From an uncultured Roseovarius sp. (GTDB lineage: Bacteria; Pseudomonadota; Alphaproteobacteria; Rhodobacterales; Rhodobacteraceae), in NCBI GenBank assembly GCA_934501475.1, contig CAKSUL010000010.1, positions 1-47,521 on the forward strand: a stretch of 47,521 nucleotides of DNA. Reading direction: 5' to 3'. The position numbers were made by a program, and so were the translations under genes. The notes below the pieces were generated by a model, which worked only from the letters and a program-made list of their open reading frames with translations, did no database searches and was not told the origin of the DNA. This document shows positions 1 through 8,670 of this stretch, in pieces; positions within the stretch are counted from its first letter, which is position 1; each line of letters begins with the position of its first letter.

Positions 1-686
1 AAGCAGATCAGCGCGTTGGGCTCGGCGATCTGGACATCGCCCAGCATGGCATAGGACGCGGTGACGCCGCCCGTTGTGGGATGGGTCAGGACCACGATAT
101 AGGGCAGTCCGGCCTCTTTCAGCATCTGGATGGCCACGGTGGTGCGCGGCATCTGCATCAGGCTGAGAATCCCCTCCTGCATGCGCGCGCCCCCGGCGGC
201 GGAAAACAGGATCAGCGGCCGCTTGAGCTTCACGGCCTCCTGCGCGGCGGCGATGATGGCATTGCCCACATACATCCCCATCGACCCGGCCATGAAGGAA
301 AAATCCTGCGCGGCGGCCACGATCGGCGTGCGCCCCATTTCGCCGGTGACAACCAGCATCGCCTCTTTTTCGCCGGTGGATTTCTGCGCCGCTCTCAGGC
401 GGTCGGGATATCTTTTCTGATCGCGGAAATGCAGCGGATCGGCGGGCGGAGCGGGCACCGCGACTTCGGTAAAGACGCCGCCATCGAACAGGGCCTTGAA
501 CCTCTCGCGCGGGGCCAGGTTCATGTGATGGCCGCATTCGGTGCAGACATTCAGGTTCTGGCTGAGTTCGCGATGAAACAGCATCGTGCCGCATTCCTCG
601 CATTTGCTCCAAAGGTTCTCGGGCATCTCGCGGCGCGAGAAGATCGAGTTGATGCGCGGACGCATGTAATTGGTGATCCAGTTCAT
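1..686 (-). CDS. accD: Acetyl-CoA carboxylase carboxyltransferase subunit beta (partial)
   Basis: This is the beta half of the carboxyltransferase that moves CO2 from carboxybiotin to acetyl-CoA, giving malonyl-CoA for fatty-acid synthesis; it works in the cytoplasm with AccA. The reverse-strand translation from 686 begins [20 protein letters not shown] and has the four-cysteine zinc finger at C29, C32, C48 and C51. The crotonase-fold carboxyltransferase core follows ([11 protein letters not shown], then [10 protein letters not shown] near the window edge). The frame is open to position 1, so about 228 residues are visible and the C-terminus is missing. No stop or frameshift is seen in the visible part. 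It lies downstream of the CPBP protease gene on the same strand, with a 58-base gap. Confidence 0.95.
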   Translation of the reverse strand, partial: MNWITNYMRPRINSIFSRREMPENLWSKCEECGTMLFHRELSQNLNVCTECGHHMNLAPRERFKALFDGGVFTEVAVPAPPADPLHFRDQKRYPDRLRAAQKSTGEKEAMLVVTGEMGRTPIVAAAQDFSFMAGSMGMYVGNAIIAAAQEAVKLKRPLILFSAAGGARMQEGILSLMQMPRTTVAIQMLKEAGLPYIVVLTHPTTGGVTASYAMLGDVQIAEPNALIC

Positions 687-744
687 CGGGCCTGCCTCTG
701 GTTTGCCTGACGCCTCAGATAATCGCCCGCGCGCGGAAATGCAA

Positions 745-1611
745 TCAGCGGCGCAGCGCCAGTCGCGCGACAAGCCACGAACACAGCAGCACCATCAGGT
801 CCACCGGCAGCCAATGCCACATGGCGCGCTGCATATCGTCGGTAAGCGTATAGGAATATAGCGCCAGACCGTCGAAAAACCCCTGTGGCGCCACCAGCAG
901 GATCGCGCCGAAATTATTGACCATATGCAAGGCGATGGCGGGGCCAAGCGTGCCCGAGCGCACCGTCAGATCCGCAGTGGCAAGGCCAAAACACCCCGCC
1001 CACACGATCACGATCCAGGTGGTGTCGCCCATGTCGGCGGGCGCATAATGCAACAGCGCAAAAGCCGCCGAGGGCAGGCCCATCCAGATCACGCGGTGTT
1101 GGCTGAGCGCGGCAAGGTGGCGCAGCAGATAGCCGCGAAACACGATCTCCTCGGCCGAGGTCTGCACCAACAGCCCCAACAGCGCCAGCGGCAGCCAGGC
1201 CAGCCAGGTCGCGGGCGCGATGTTCTTGAGCGGCTCGAACCCGGCCGGAGCGGGCAGCGCGCTCAGCACGAGGCCCAGCAGGAGCATCGCGCCCGCCACC
1301 CGCAGGAACTGGGCCAGCGCTACATGCAGCGGCCCGATCAGATCGGCCATGCCTTGCCCGTGCATCACCCTCTGCGTGATCCAGACCGCGACCGTGAGCC
1401 AGCCAAAGATCATCAGCCCAAGCACCGCCCCCAACGGGGTGCGCGCATTTGCCATATCGCCGCCCTGGCCCGCATCGTCGGGCCAGACCCGGCCTGCCAC
1501 GCTGACATGCAGCGTGCTCAGCAGCAGGAAAATCAACACCACAAGGCAGATACCGCCCACCAGCCGGATAAGGCGGACGCGCGGCGGCGTGGTGTCTGGT
1601 GCGGGGATCAT
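745..1611 (-). CDS. CPBP-family intramembrane metalloprotease
   Basis: This is a 288-residue polytopic membrane protein. The N-terminal half holds hydrophobic segments (about residues 15-35, 60-80 and 100-120). The conserved CPBP/Abi signature EEIVFRGYL sits near residue 155, followed by a second histidine motif (FALLHY) and a third (ALHMVNNF). In this family the glutamates and histidines form a membrane-embedded glutamic-type protease site, like the CAAX prenyl protease Rce1. The substrate cannot be told from sequence; members serve in bacteriocin self-immunity, maturation of small peptides or unknown roles. It is transcribed away from ilvD, so the 126 bases between the two genes should hold both promoters. 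Confidence 0.85.
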   Translation of the reverse strand: MIPAPDTTPPRVRLIRLVGGICLVVLIFLLLSTLHVSVAGRVWPDDAGQGGDMANARTPLGAVLGLMIFGWLTVAVWITQRVMHGQGMADLIGPLHVALAQFLRVAGAMLLLGLVLSALPAPAGFEPLKNIAPATWLAWLPLALLGLLVQTSAEEIVFRGYLLRHLAALSQHRVIWMGLPSAAFALLHYAPADMGDTTWIVIVWAGCFGLATADLTVRSGTLGPAIALHMVNNFGAILLVAPQGFFDGLALYSYTLTDDMQRAMWHWLPVDLMVLLCSWLVARLALRR

Positions 1612-1737
1612 GCGCGCACGCTATCGCTGATGCGTGCGCCTTGCAACGCACCATGGCGCGCGCGCCGCTTGCGCCTTGCGCGGCGCGCGTCTATTCCGGT
1701 GCAGGACATTTTGAAGCGAGTTCCAGCGAGGCATCCC

Positions 1738-3495
1738 ATGACCAAATTCGACAAATCCAAACTGCCCAGCCGTTACGTCACCGAAGGCCCGGCCAAGGCT
1801 CCGCACCGCTCTTACCTCTATGCGATGGGGCTGAGCGAGGAAGAGATCCATCAGCCCCTGGTCGGTGTCGCGACCTGCTGGAACGAGGCAGCCCCGTGCA
1901 ACATCGCGCTGAACCGTCAGGCGCAGGCGGTCAAGATGGGTGTGAAACAGGCAATGGGCACGCCGCGCGAATTCACCACCATCACCGTGACCGACGGCAT
2001 CGCCATGGGCCATGAGGGGATGCGCTCGAGCCTGGCCAGCCGCGAGGTGATTGCCGACTCGGTCGAGCTGACCATGCGCGGCCACGCCTATGACGCGATT
2101 GTCGGCCTTGCCGGGTGTGACAAATCGCTGCCGGGGATGATGATGGCGATGGTGCGTCTGAACACGCCGTCGGTGTTCATCTATGGCGGCTCGATCCTGC
2201 CGGGGCGCGCGCCCATCGGCGCGGACGTCCCCGAGGATTTCGCCGGCCGCGATCTGACCGTGCAGGACATGTTCGAGGCGGTGGGGCGCTATCAGTCCGG
2301 CACCATGTCGGACGCAGCACTTGATATCCTCGAACGCGTGGCCTGCCCCAGTTCGGGCGCCTGTGGTGGCCAGTTCACCGCCAACACCATGGCCTGCGTG
2401 AGCGAGGCGATCGGCCTTGCGCTGATGAACAGTTCGGGCATGCCCGCGCCCTATGAATCGCGTGACCAATATGGCGAGGCGTCGGGCCGTGCGGTGATGA
2501 ACCTGCTGGAGAAAAATATCCGCGCGCGTGATGTCGTCACGCTGAAATCGCTGGAAAACGCCGCGCGCGTCGTGGCCTGCACCGGTGGCTCCACCAATGC
2601 CGGGCTGCACCTGCCCGCGATTGCGCATGAGGCGGGGATCGACTTTTTCCTTGATGATGTCTGCGAGATTTTCCGCGACACGCCCTATTTCGTCGATCTG
2701 AAGCCGGGTGGTCAATTCGTGGCCATGGATCTTTACGAGGCGGGCGGCGTGCCTGTCGTGATGAAGGAACTGCGCCGCGCCGGTCTGATCCATGAGGATT
2801 GCATGACCGCCAGCGGGCGCAGCATCGGCGAGGAACTGGATCTGGTCACCCGCAAGGCCGATGGCCGCGTGATCCATCCGGTCGACGCCCCCCTGACCAA
2901 GACCGGCGGCGTTGTCGGGCTCAAGGGCAATCTGGCCCCCGAAGGCGCGATCGTGAAGGTCGCGGGCATGCCATCGCAGGACCAGGTCTTTACCGGCCCG
3001 GCGCGGGTGTTCGAGTGCGAAGAGGACGCCTTTGCCGCCGTGCAGCAGCGCAGCTATGAAGAAGGCGAGGTTCTGGTGATCCGCAACGAGGGCCCGGCAG
3101 GCGGGCCGGGGATGCGCGAAATGCTGGCAACCACGGCGGCGCTCAGCGGTCAGGGCATGGGCAAGAAGGTGGCGCTGATCACCGACGGGCGGTTCTCGGG
3201 CGCGACGCGCGGCTTCTGTGTCGGGCATGTGGGCCCCGAGGCGGCGCATGGCGGGCCCATTGCCCTGCTCAGGAACGGCGATGTGATCACCATCAACGCG
3301 ATCACCGGCGAAATCAGCGTCGACCTCAGCGATGAGGAACTGGCCAAGCGCAAGGCCGACTGGTCCGGCCCGCGCGAGACGATGTATGCGTCGGGCGCGT
3401 TGTGGAAATATGCGCAACAGGTCGGCGCGACCTATAAAGGGGCGGTCACCCATCCCGGCGCCGAGGCCGAGCGTCATGTCTACATGGACATCTGA
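1738..3495 (+). CDS. ilvD: Dihydroxy-acid dehydratase
   Basis: IlvD dehydrates 2,3-dihydroxy-isovalerate and 2,3-dihydroxy-3-methylvalerate to the keto acids that become valine and isoleucine. The 585-residue product begins [17 protein letters not shown]. The open frame reaches far upstream, but the family N-terminus and a purine-rich stretch before 1738 support this start. Iron-sulfur ligand candidates are C54 (AAPCN), C127 (AGCDKS) and C209 (SSGACGG), matching the three-cysteine pattern of the family; the C-terminal RFSGATRG motif is also present. Length is normal for the shorter (about 560-620 residue) bacterial type. The following lipoprotein gene starts inside its last codons. Confidence 0.96.
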   Translation: MTKFDKSKLPSRYVTEGPAKAPHRSYLYAMGLSEEEIHQPLVGVATCWNEAAPCNIALNRQAQAVKMGVKQAMGTPREFTTITVTDGIAMGHEGMRSSLASREVIADSVELTMRGHAYDAIVGLAGCDKSLPGMMMAMVRLNTPSVFIYGGSILPGRAPIGADVPEDFAGRDLTVQDMFEAVGRYQSGTMSDAALDILERVACPSSGACGGQFTANTMACVSEAIGLALMNSSGMPAPYESRDQYGEASGRAVMNLLEKNIRARDVVTLKSLENAARVVACTGGSTNAGLHLPAIAHEAGIDFFLDDVCEIFRDTPYFVDLKPGGQFVAMDLYEAGGVPVVMKELRRAGLIHEDCMTASGRSIGEELDLVTRKADGRVIHPVDAPLTKTGGVVGLKGNLAPEGAIVKVAGMPSQDQVFTGPARVFECEEDAFAAVQQRSYEEGEVLVIRNEGPAGGPGMREMLATTAALSGQGMGKKVALITDGRFSGATRGFCVGHVGPEAAHGGPIALLRNGDVITINAITGEISVDLSDEELAKRKADWSGPRETMYASGALWKYAQQVGATYKGAVTHPGAEAERHVYMDI

Positions 3496-4204
3496 CATCA
3501 CGGGATCAGCGCGCGCGGCCTTGCTGGGCGCGCTGATCCTGCCGCTGGCGGGGTGTCTGGGCGAAGGCGGGGGCACGCCGGGGGCGATGGGCTTTCTCTC
3601 CGGTGGCGCGGCCCCCGCGCCGCTGCGCCGTATCGCGCTCTATGACGGTGCGGTGGTGGTGGCCGGACCGCCCGGCTATTGCATCGACGGGCGCGCGGTG
3701 CGGCGGGGCAGGGCGGGCAATTTCGTCCTGTTGGCCAGTTGCGCACAATTGAGCGGCTCCGAGGCGCTGAGCGTGGACCCGGCGATGATCACGGTATCGG
3801 TCCTGTCCTACACGGCCGGTGTGACACAGCCCACGGCGGCACAGATCACCCGGTCAGCCGCCCCGGCCAGGGCGCTGCGCGAACTGGATGGCGACGGCGT
3901 GTCGCTGGTGCATCTCGATAGCGGCGGCGACGCGGCGGTGCCGGGTGGTGATCCGCGCTATTGGCGCGCCGGGATGGTGGTGAACGGGCATCTGATCGGG
4001 CTGGCCATCTATGGCGGCAAGGGCAGCGCGGTGGCGGGCGACGCCGGGTTGAACGTGCTGATGGAGATGGCCGAAACCCTGCGCGAAGAAAGCCCGGAAC
4101 GCGCGCCGGCGGCGCCGGACAGCCCGGATGCGCCTGCGCCCGTTGCAAAGACAGGCACAGGATCGAAATCCGTCTTTTCCGGATTGTTTCCCAAGGCGAA
4201 TTAA
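3476..4204 (+). CDS. Putative lipoprotein of unknown function, overlapping ilvD
   Basis: This is a 242-residue product starting at ATG 3476, inside the end of ilvD (20-base overlap). The N-terminus is a lipoprotein signal: a hydrophobic stretch ([14 protein letters not shown]) with lipobox L24-A-G-C27, so the mature protein should be lipidated at C27 and membrane-anchored. The body has no domain I recognise. It contains two cysteines (GYCIDG and LASCAQL) that could pair, and a proline/alanine-rich C-terminal tail (about residues 200-225). The overlap suggests co-transcription and translational coupling with ilvD. That pairing need not mean a role in branched-chain amino-acid synthesis. The existence of the gene is well supported by the in-frame lipobox; its function is unknown. 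Confidence 0.75.
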   Translation: MSTWTSDITGSARAALLGALILPLAGCLGEGGGTPGAMGFLSGGAAPAPLRRIALYDGAVVVAGPPGYCIDGRAVRRGRAGNFVLLASCAQLSGSEALSVDPAMITVSVLSYTAGVTQPTAAQITRSAAPARALRELDGDGVSLVHLDSGGDAAVPGGDPRYWRAGMVVNGHLIGLAIYGGKGSAVAGDAGLNVLMEMAETLREESPERAPAAPDSPDAPAPVAKTGTGSKSVFSGLFPKAN

Positions 4205-4267
4205 TCATCTGGAAGGGCCGCTCAAGGCAAGATAGAACAGGACCGGACAGGACGGAGAGCCGCAGGG

Positions 4268-5038
4268 ATGCAATTTCGCAGCGCGTTAGTAGATTGGGCC
4301 AGAAACCGACGCGAATTGCGCCGGTGGAGCCGGGTCGCGCGCCAGGCCGCCACCCTGCCGCTCAGCGCGCTGCGCCGCGAACGCTCCAAGGCCCGCAAGC
4401 TGATGTTTTCCCTGAACGAAGTCATCGCCATTGCCGACAACCGGCTGGCCTTGCCGATGATCGGATCGCACGCGTTTCCCCGGCCGCACGGAACCGATTG
4501 GGCATGGCGGCCCAGCCTGTGGTGCCGCCCGCTGCCCAGCCCCGGCATGTCATCGGTGCAAAGCAAGGCCAAGCTGGGCGAAGAACTGACATTGTTTCAC
4601 GATTGCACCCATTCCGAACTGACCCTGCGGCAGTTGCGCAACATGCGCGAGGCGGATCTGGCGCCTTTCGGGCTGCGCATGGATGTGTTCAACTTTGACG
4701 GGTCGTTCCTGTCGCTGGTTCTGGACCTGCCGTTCGGGGCGGTGGACGGGTTGCAGAAAAAGCACCTGATCCGGGTGGATACGATCATCGAGATGGAAAA
4801 GCCGCTTGAGGTGTTTGCCCGCCTCAACATCAAGCACGGGCCGAATACCGAACAAATCGTGCGCGAATTGCCTCTGCACGAAGACGACGTGATGATCGAA
4901 TTCGATCTGGCCTATTCCAACCTGAACGAAAAGCGCATCGAACGCGCCTGGATCGACCTTATTTTCGAGAACCCCCAGATGAGCCAGGTCACCCTGCGCG
5001 ACCTCACGCTGAGCCGCCGGCCGCGTGCCGAATTCTAA
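4268..5038 (+). CDS. Conserved hypothetical protein (Rhodobacteraceae-type, probably DUF6478)
   Basis: This is a 256-residue soluble protein with a basic N-terminal region (about residues 1-45, rich in R and K) and then a mixed beta-rich domain. Conspicuous stretches are WRPSLWCRP (about residue 80) and FNFDGSFLSLVLDLP (about 140). I believe it matches a roseobacter family catalogued as DUF6478, from memory and unverified. No catalytic motif, signal peptide or membrane span is visible. It is followed after only 17 bases by the 125-residue gene, whose Shine-Dalgarno-like GGGAGA lies in the gap, so the two probably form one transcript. Function unknown. Confidence 0.75.
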   Translation: MQFRSALVDWARNRRELRRWSRVARQAATLPLSALRRERSKARKLMFSLNEVIAIADNRLALPMIGSHAFPRPHGTDWAWRPSLWCRPLPSPGMSSVQSKAKLGEELTLFHDCTHSELTLRQLRNMREADLAPFGLRMDVFNFDGSFLSLVLDLPFGAVDGLQKKHLIRVDTIIEMEKPLEVFARLNIKHGPNTEQIVRELPLHEDDVMIEFDLAYSNLNEKRIERAWIDLIFENPQMSQVTLRDLTLSRRPRAEF

Positions 5039-5055
5039 AAACCGGGAGAGAACCG

Positions 5056-5433
5056 ATGTCCGATCTGACCCTGACCAAGACGCGCCTCTATGAAGGGGTC
5101 TGGGAGGGCGTGCTGACCTATGACGGCGAAGGCAACGCACAGCCCCGGATCGAGGTCACGCATCTGCAAGAGGTGATCGACGGCGTCGAGGTGACCGAGA
5201 ACGCGCAGGCCGGAAACTGGATCGTGCGCGTGCCGATCCCGGCCAACCTGATCGCGGACGGCGTGCAGACCTTTCTGATTCATGACGCCAAATCCGACAC
5301 GGTTCTGGACAGTTTCACGCTGATGTCGGGTGATGTGCTGGCCTATGACATCCGTGGCGAGGTGGCGTTGCTGCGCGAAGAGCTGGACATGCTGAAACGC
5401 GCCTTTCGCCGGCATTGTCTGGAAACGATGTAA
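5056..5433 (+). CDS. Conserved hypothetical protein, 125 aa
   Basis: This is a small acidic protein starting MSDLTLTKTRLYEGVWEG, preceded by a good ribosome-binding site (GGGAGAGAACCG). The predicted fold is mostly beta: short alternating hydrophobic strands (GVWEGVLTY, NWIVRVPIP, VLDSFTLMSG) and a C-terminal amphipathic helix (about residues 98-118, VALLREELDMLKRAFRRH). No known domain was recognised. It lies in a probable two-gene operon with the upstream 256-residue gene and converges on rmuC, with 21 bases between the stops. Function unknown. Confidence 0.75.
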   Translation: MSDLTLTKTRLYEGVWEGVLTYDGEGNAQPRIEVTHLQEVIDGVEVTENAQAGNWIVRVPIPANLIADGVQTFLIHDAKSDTVLDSFTLMSGDVLAYDIRGEVALLREELDMLKRAFRRHCLETM

Positions 5434-5454
5434 TCCGGCCGGGGCCGTGGCGCG

Positions 5455-6624
5455 TCAGTTGTCGCGCGGCAGCCTGACGATTGTCGGGTCGGTGTCGGGG
5501 GCCAGTTCCTCAAAGTCGAAATTGTCCAACCGGCGCGCCCGCCGGCCTGCCCTGTCGGCGGAAATCTTGATATCCGAAATATCCCTGGAGGCCTGCCCGA
5601 AATGCCGGTCCAGGTTTTCGACGCGGGTGCCCAGACGCTCGACATCGGCAAAGAGCAGGCCCAGTTCACGCCGGATCGCCCCGGCCTGTTCGCGCATCCG
5701 CGCATCCTTGAGAATGGCGCGCATGGTGTTCAGCGTCGCCATGCAGGTGGTCGGCGACACGATCCAGACCCGCGCCGCAAACCCGTCGCGCACGCATTCG
5801 GGGAAATTGGCGTGCAGTTCGGCATAGACTGCCTCGGACGGCAGGAACATCAGCGCGCCATCGGCGGTTTCGCCGTCCAGTATGTATTTTTCCGAAATGT
5901 CGCGGATATGTTTGCGCACCGAGTTGCGCAGAAATCTGGCCGCGTCGCCCAGCTCGCGCTCGGTGCTGGCGCGGCGCAGCGCCTCATAGGCCTCAAGCGG
6001 GAATTTGCTGTCGACGCAGATCGGCCCCGGCGGGTTGGGCAGGTGGATCAGGCAATCGGCGCGCTTGCCATTCGATAGCGTATGTTGCAGCGTGTAGCTG
6101 TCACTCGGCAAGGCCTTGGAGACAATATCGGTCAGTTGAATTTCACCAAAGGCGCCTCGGGTCTGCTTGTTGCTGAGGATATCCTGAAGCGACAGAACAT
6201 CGCCCGACAATTTGGTGATATTGTCCTGCGCCTTGTCGATGACCGACAGGCGCTGTTGCAGATCGCCCAGCGATTGCGCGGTGCGCCGGGCCGACCCCTG
6301 GAGATTCTCGTTCATCCGTTCGGACACCGAGGCAAGGCGCTGTTCCATCAGGTGCAGCATGTTGGCCTGCGCGGCCGCCTGCGCCTCGGACACATGGGTC
6401 AGCCCGCCGGCCAGTTGTTGCTGGCCATCCCCAAGCACCTGAAAACGTTGTTCCATCTGGGAAATCTGCCAGGCCAGAGGTTCAGTCAACCGGGCCGAGC
6501 GGCTGGCCGCGCGCAAGGTGGTGATCAACAGGATCAGCACCACCAGCGCAACGACACCCCCCGCCAGAACAGCCAGGACCGCCGGATCGCTCAGCGCGAG
6601 ATGCGTGTCGCCGAAACTGATCAT
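5455..6624 (-). CDS. rmuC: DNA recombination protein RmuC
   Basis: RmuC-family proteins limit recombination at inverted repeats and short duplications; they carry a predicted nuclease-like domain. The 389-residue product begins [15 protein letters not shown]. It has one N-terminal membrane span (about residues 12-38, [17 protein letters not shown]), a long coiled-coil region (about 45-140), then the RmuC core with [15 protein letters not shown] and [14 protein letters not shown], the two most recognisable family motifs. The ATG at 6624 overlaps the mutL stop as ATGA, so the pair is translationally coupled. An upstream in-frame extension exists but runs into mutL and lacks a family-like N-terminus. 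Confidence 0.92.
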   Translation of the reverse strand: MISFGDTHLALSDPAVLAVLAGGVVALVVLILLITTLRAASRSARLTEPLAWQISQMEQRFQVLGDGQQQLAGGLTHVSEAQAAAQANMLHLMEQRLASVSERMNENLQGSARRTAQSLGDLQQRLSVIDKAQDNITKLSGDVLSLQDILSNKQTRGAFGEIQLTDIVSKALPSDSYTLQHTLSNGKRADCLIHLPNPPGPICVDSKFPLEAYEALRRASTERELGDAARFLRNSVRKHIRDISEKYILDGETADGALMFLPSEAVYAELHANFPECVRDGFAARVWIVSPTTCMATLNTMRAILKDARMREQAGAIRRELGLLFADVERLGTRVENLDRHFGQASRDISDIKISADRAGRRARRLDNFDFEELAPDTDPTIVRLPRDN

Positions 6625-8453
6625 GTGCGTCCGAACAGCCGTTCGATATCGGCCAGTTTCAGCTCCACATAGGTCGGGCGGCCGTGGTTGCATTGGCCCG
6701 AATGGGGCGTTGCCTCCATCTCGCGCAGCAGGGCGTTCATCTCGTCGCCCTGCATCCGCCGCCCCGAGCGCACCGATCCATGACAGGCGACGCGGCTGAG
6801 AATGGCGTCAATACGGCTGCGTATGGTATCGCTGTCACCCTGATCCGCCACCTCGTCGATGATGTCCAGAACCAGCGCGCGCGCGTTGACCGGACCCAGT
6901 ATCGCCGGGGTCTCGCGCACCGCGACGGCACCACCGCCAAACGCCTCGATCGTCAGGCCAAGCGTGGCCAGTTCATCCGCGATACCCAGGATCAGCGCGC
7001 GATCATTGTCGGAGAGGTCGACAATTTCGGGGATCAGCAGCGCCTGTGCCGCGATGCCGTTTTCCTGCATCTGGCGTTTCAGTTTTTCATAGACCAGACG
7101 CTCATGTGCGGCGTGCTGATCGACGATGACCATGCCGTCGCTGGTCTGGGCGATGATGTAATTCTCATGCAGTTGCGCGCGCGCCGCCCCCAGCGGAAGC
7201 GATTGCGGCGACTCATGCGCTCCGTGCCCGGTGTCGGTGTCGGGGTCGATGGCATCGGTGCGGGCGCTGAACGCCTGCGGCATCTCGGCGAAACCGGGGG
7301 CCTGGGCGCGATAGGCGGCGGCGCGCGCCGCAGGCGACGGGCGATCCATCTGATAGACGCGCGGGCCGCCTTGTTCGGGACGAAACGCGCCCAGCGTCGC
7401 CCCGGCCACCGTCGATGAGGCGCGATGCCCGTGCTCGGCCAGCGCATGGCGCAACCCCGACACGATCAACCCGCGCGCAAGGCCGGGATCGCGAAAGCGC
7501 ACTTCGGATTTGGCGGGATGCACATTCACGTCCACCAGCGTCGGATCGCAGTCGATGAACAGCGCCGCCGCCGGGTGCCTGTCACGGCTGAGCAGATCGC
7601 GATAGGCGGCGCGCAAGGCCCCGGTCAGCATCTTGTCGCGCACCGGGCGGCCATTGACGAACAGATATTGGGTCAACCCCGACCCGCGCGAATAGGTGGG
7701 CAGCGCCGCATAGCCGGTCATGTGCAACCCGTCGCGCTGTGCGTCGATGCGCAACGCGTTCTGGGCGAAATCACTGCCAAGGATATGCGCAAGGCGGCCA
7801 TGAAGTGCGTCAAACAGATCGCCGGTTTCGGGATCGGCGCGAAAGGTCACGCGCCCTTCGCCACCGCCCGACACATCGCGCAGCACAAAGCCGACAAAGG
7901 GTTCGGCCATGGCAAGGCGCTTGACGATATCGGTGATCGCCTGCGCCTCGGCGCGGTCGGTGCGCATGAATTTCAGCCGGGCGGGCGTGGCATAGAACAG
8001 ATCGCGCAGCGTCAGCACCGTGCCTGCGGTCAGCGCGGCGGGTCTGACCGCACCCTGCGCGCCCCCCGAGACGCTGATCTCGGCGGCGTCCCCATTGGCG
8101 TGGCGCGAGGTGATGGTGAGGCGGCCAACCGCCCCGAGCGAGGCCAGCGCCTCACCGCGAAAGCCGAATGTGTGGATGTTCAACAGGTCGCTGCCGTCGA
8201 TTTTCGAGGTCGCGTGCCGCGCCAGCGCCAGCGGCAGATCGCCCGCCGCGATGCCACAGCCGTCATCCCTGACCCGGATCAGGGTCTTGCCGCCATCCGC
8301 ATAGGATATCTCGATCCGCGTGGCGCCTGCGTCCAGCGAATTTTCCACCAGTTCCTTGACCGCCGAGGCGGGGCGCTCGACCACTTCGCCGGCGGCGATC
8401 CGGTTGATCGCGGCTGTGTCCAGCTGGCGGATGGGATGCGATGTGTCGCGCAT
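6621..8453 (-). CDS. mutL: DNA mismatch repair protein MutL with endonuclease motif
   Basis: MutL couples MutS mismatch recognition to downstream strand incision. The start chosen is [16 protein letters not shown] at 8453 (610 residues); an in-frame ATG at 8474 is also possible and neither has a clear ribosome-binding site. The N-terminal GHKL ATPase shows motifs [15 protein letters not shown] and TFGFRGEAL. The C-terminal dimerisation domain contains [12 protein letters not shown], which fits the endonuclease signature DQHA(X)2E(X)4E, and ends with the metal-site motifs ACHGSVRSG and CNHGRPT. This is therefore the self-nicking MutL type found in bacteria without MutH. It is co-transcribed with rmuC. 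Confidence 0.95.
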   Translation of the reverse strand: MRDTSHPIRQLDTAAINRIAAGEVVERPASAVKELVENSLDAGATRIEISYADGGKTLIRVRDDGCGIAAGDLPLALARHATSKIDGSDLLNIHTFGFRGEALASLGAVGRLTITSRHANGDAAEISVSGGAQGAVRPAALTAGTVLTLRDLFYATPARLKFMRTDRAEAQAITDIVKRLAMAEPFVGFVLRDVSGGGEGRVTFRADPETGDLFDALHGRLAHILGSDFAQNALRIDAQRDGLHMTGYAALPTYSRGSGLTQYLFVNGRPVRDKMLTGALRAAYRDLLSRDRHPAAALFIDCDPTLVDVNVHPAKSEVRFRDPGLARGLIVSGLRHALAEHGHRASSTVAGATLGAFRPEQGGPRVYQMDRPSPAARAAAYRAQAPGFAEMPQAFSARTDAIDPDTDTGHGAHESPQSLPLGAARAQLHENYIIAQTSDGMVIVDQHAAHERLVYEKLKRQMQENGIAAQALLIPEIVDLSDNDRALILGIADELATLGLTIEAFGGGAVAVRETPAILGPVNARALVLDIIDEVADQGDSDTIRSRIDAILSRVACHGSVRSGRRMQGDEMNALLREMEATPHSGQCNHGRPTYVELKLADIERLFGRT

Positions 8454-8670
8454 ATGGGGGGCAGGATGTGACATGCCACAACACTTAGCACAGTGCGCCG
8501 CGATTCGGCCATGCGATTGCAGCGGCAATCACCACTCTGATATGAGAGCGGGCAGGGGCGTTGCGCGGATATCTGCCGCGTAAAATTGATGCGATGTGAC
8601 GCCTTGGGGTGCCCTTTTGCGAAAAGGCGCTATAAGGTCGCGAAAACAGTGGGGTCCGGGCAGGGCTGGC

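Noticed and set aside
925..1737. N-terminal extension of the ilvD frame
   Set aside because: The extra 271 codons run antisense to the CPBP protease gene, and the family N-terminus begins at 1738.
1621..3576. Minus-strand frame (651 codons) opposite ilvD
   Set aside because: Mirror of the ilvD coding frame, with low-complexity composition.
8601..8640. Sigma-70 promoter TTGGGG/TATAAG ahead of the PBP gene
   Set aside because: The spacing between hexamers is 22 bases, too long; a small CCTTTT-GCG-AAAAGG repeat lies there but has no clear role.
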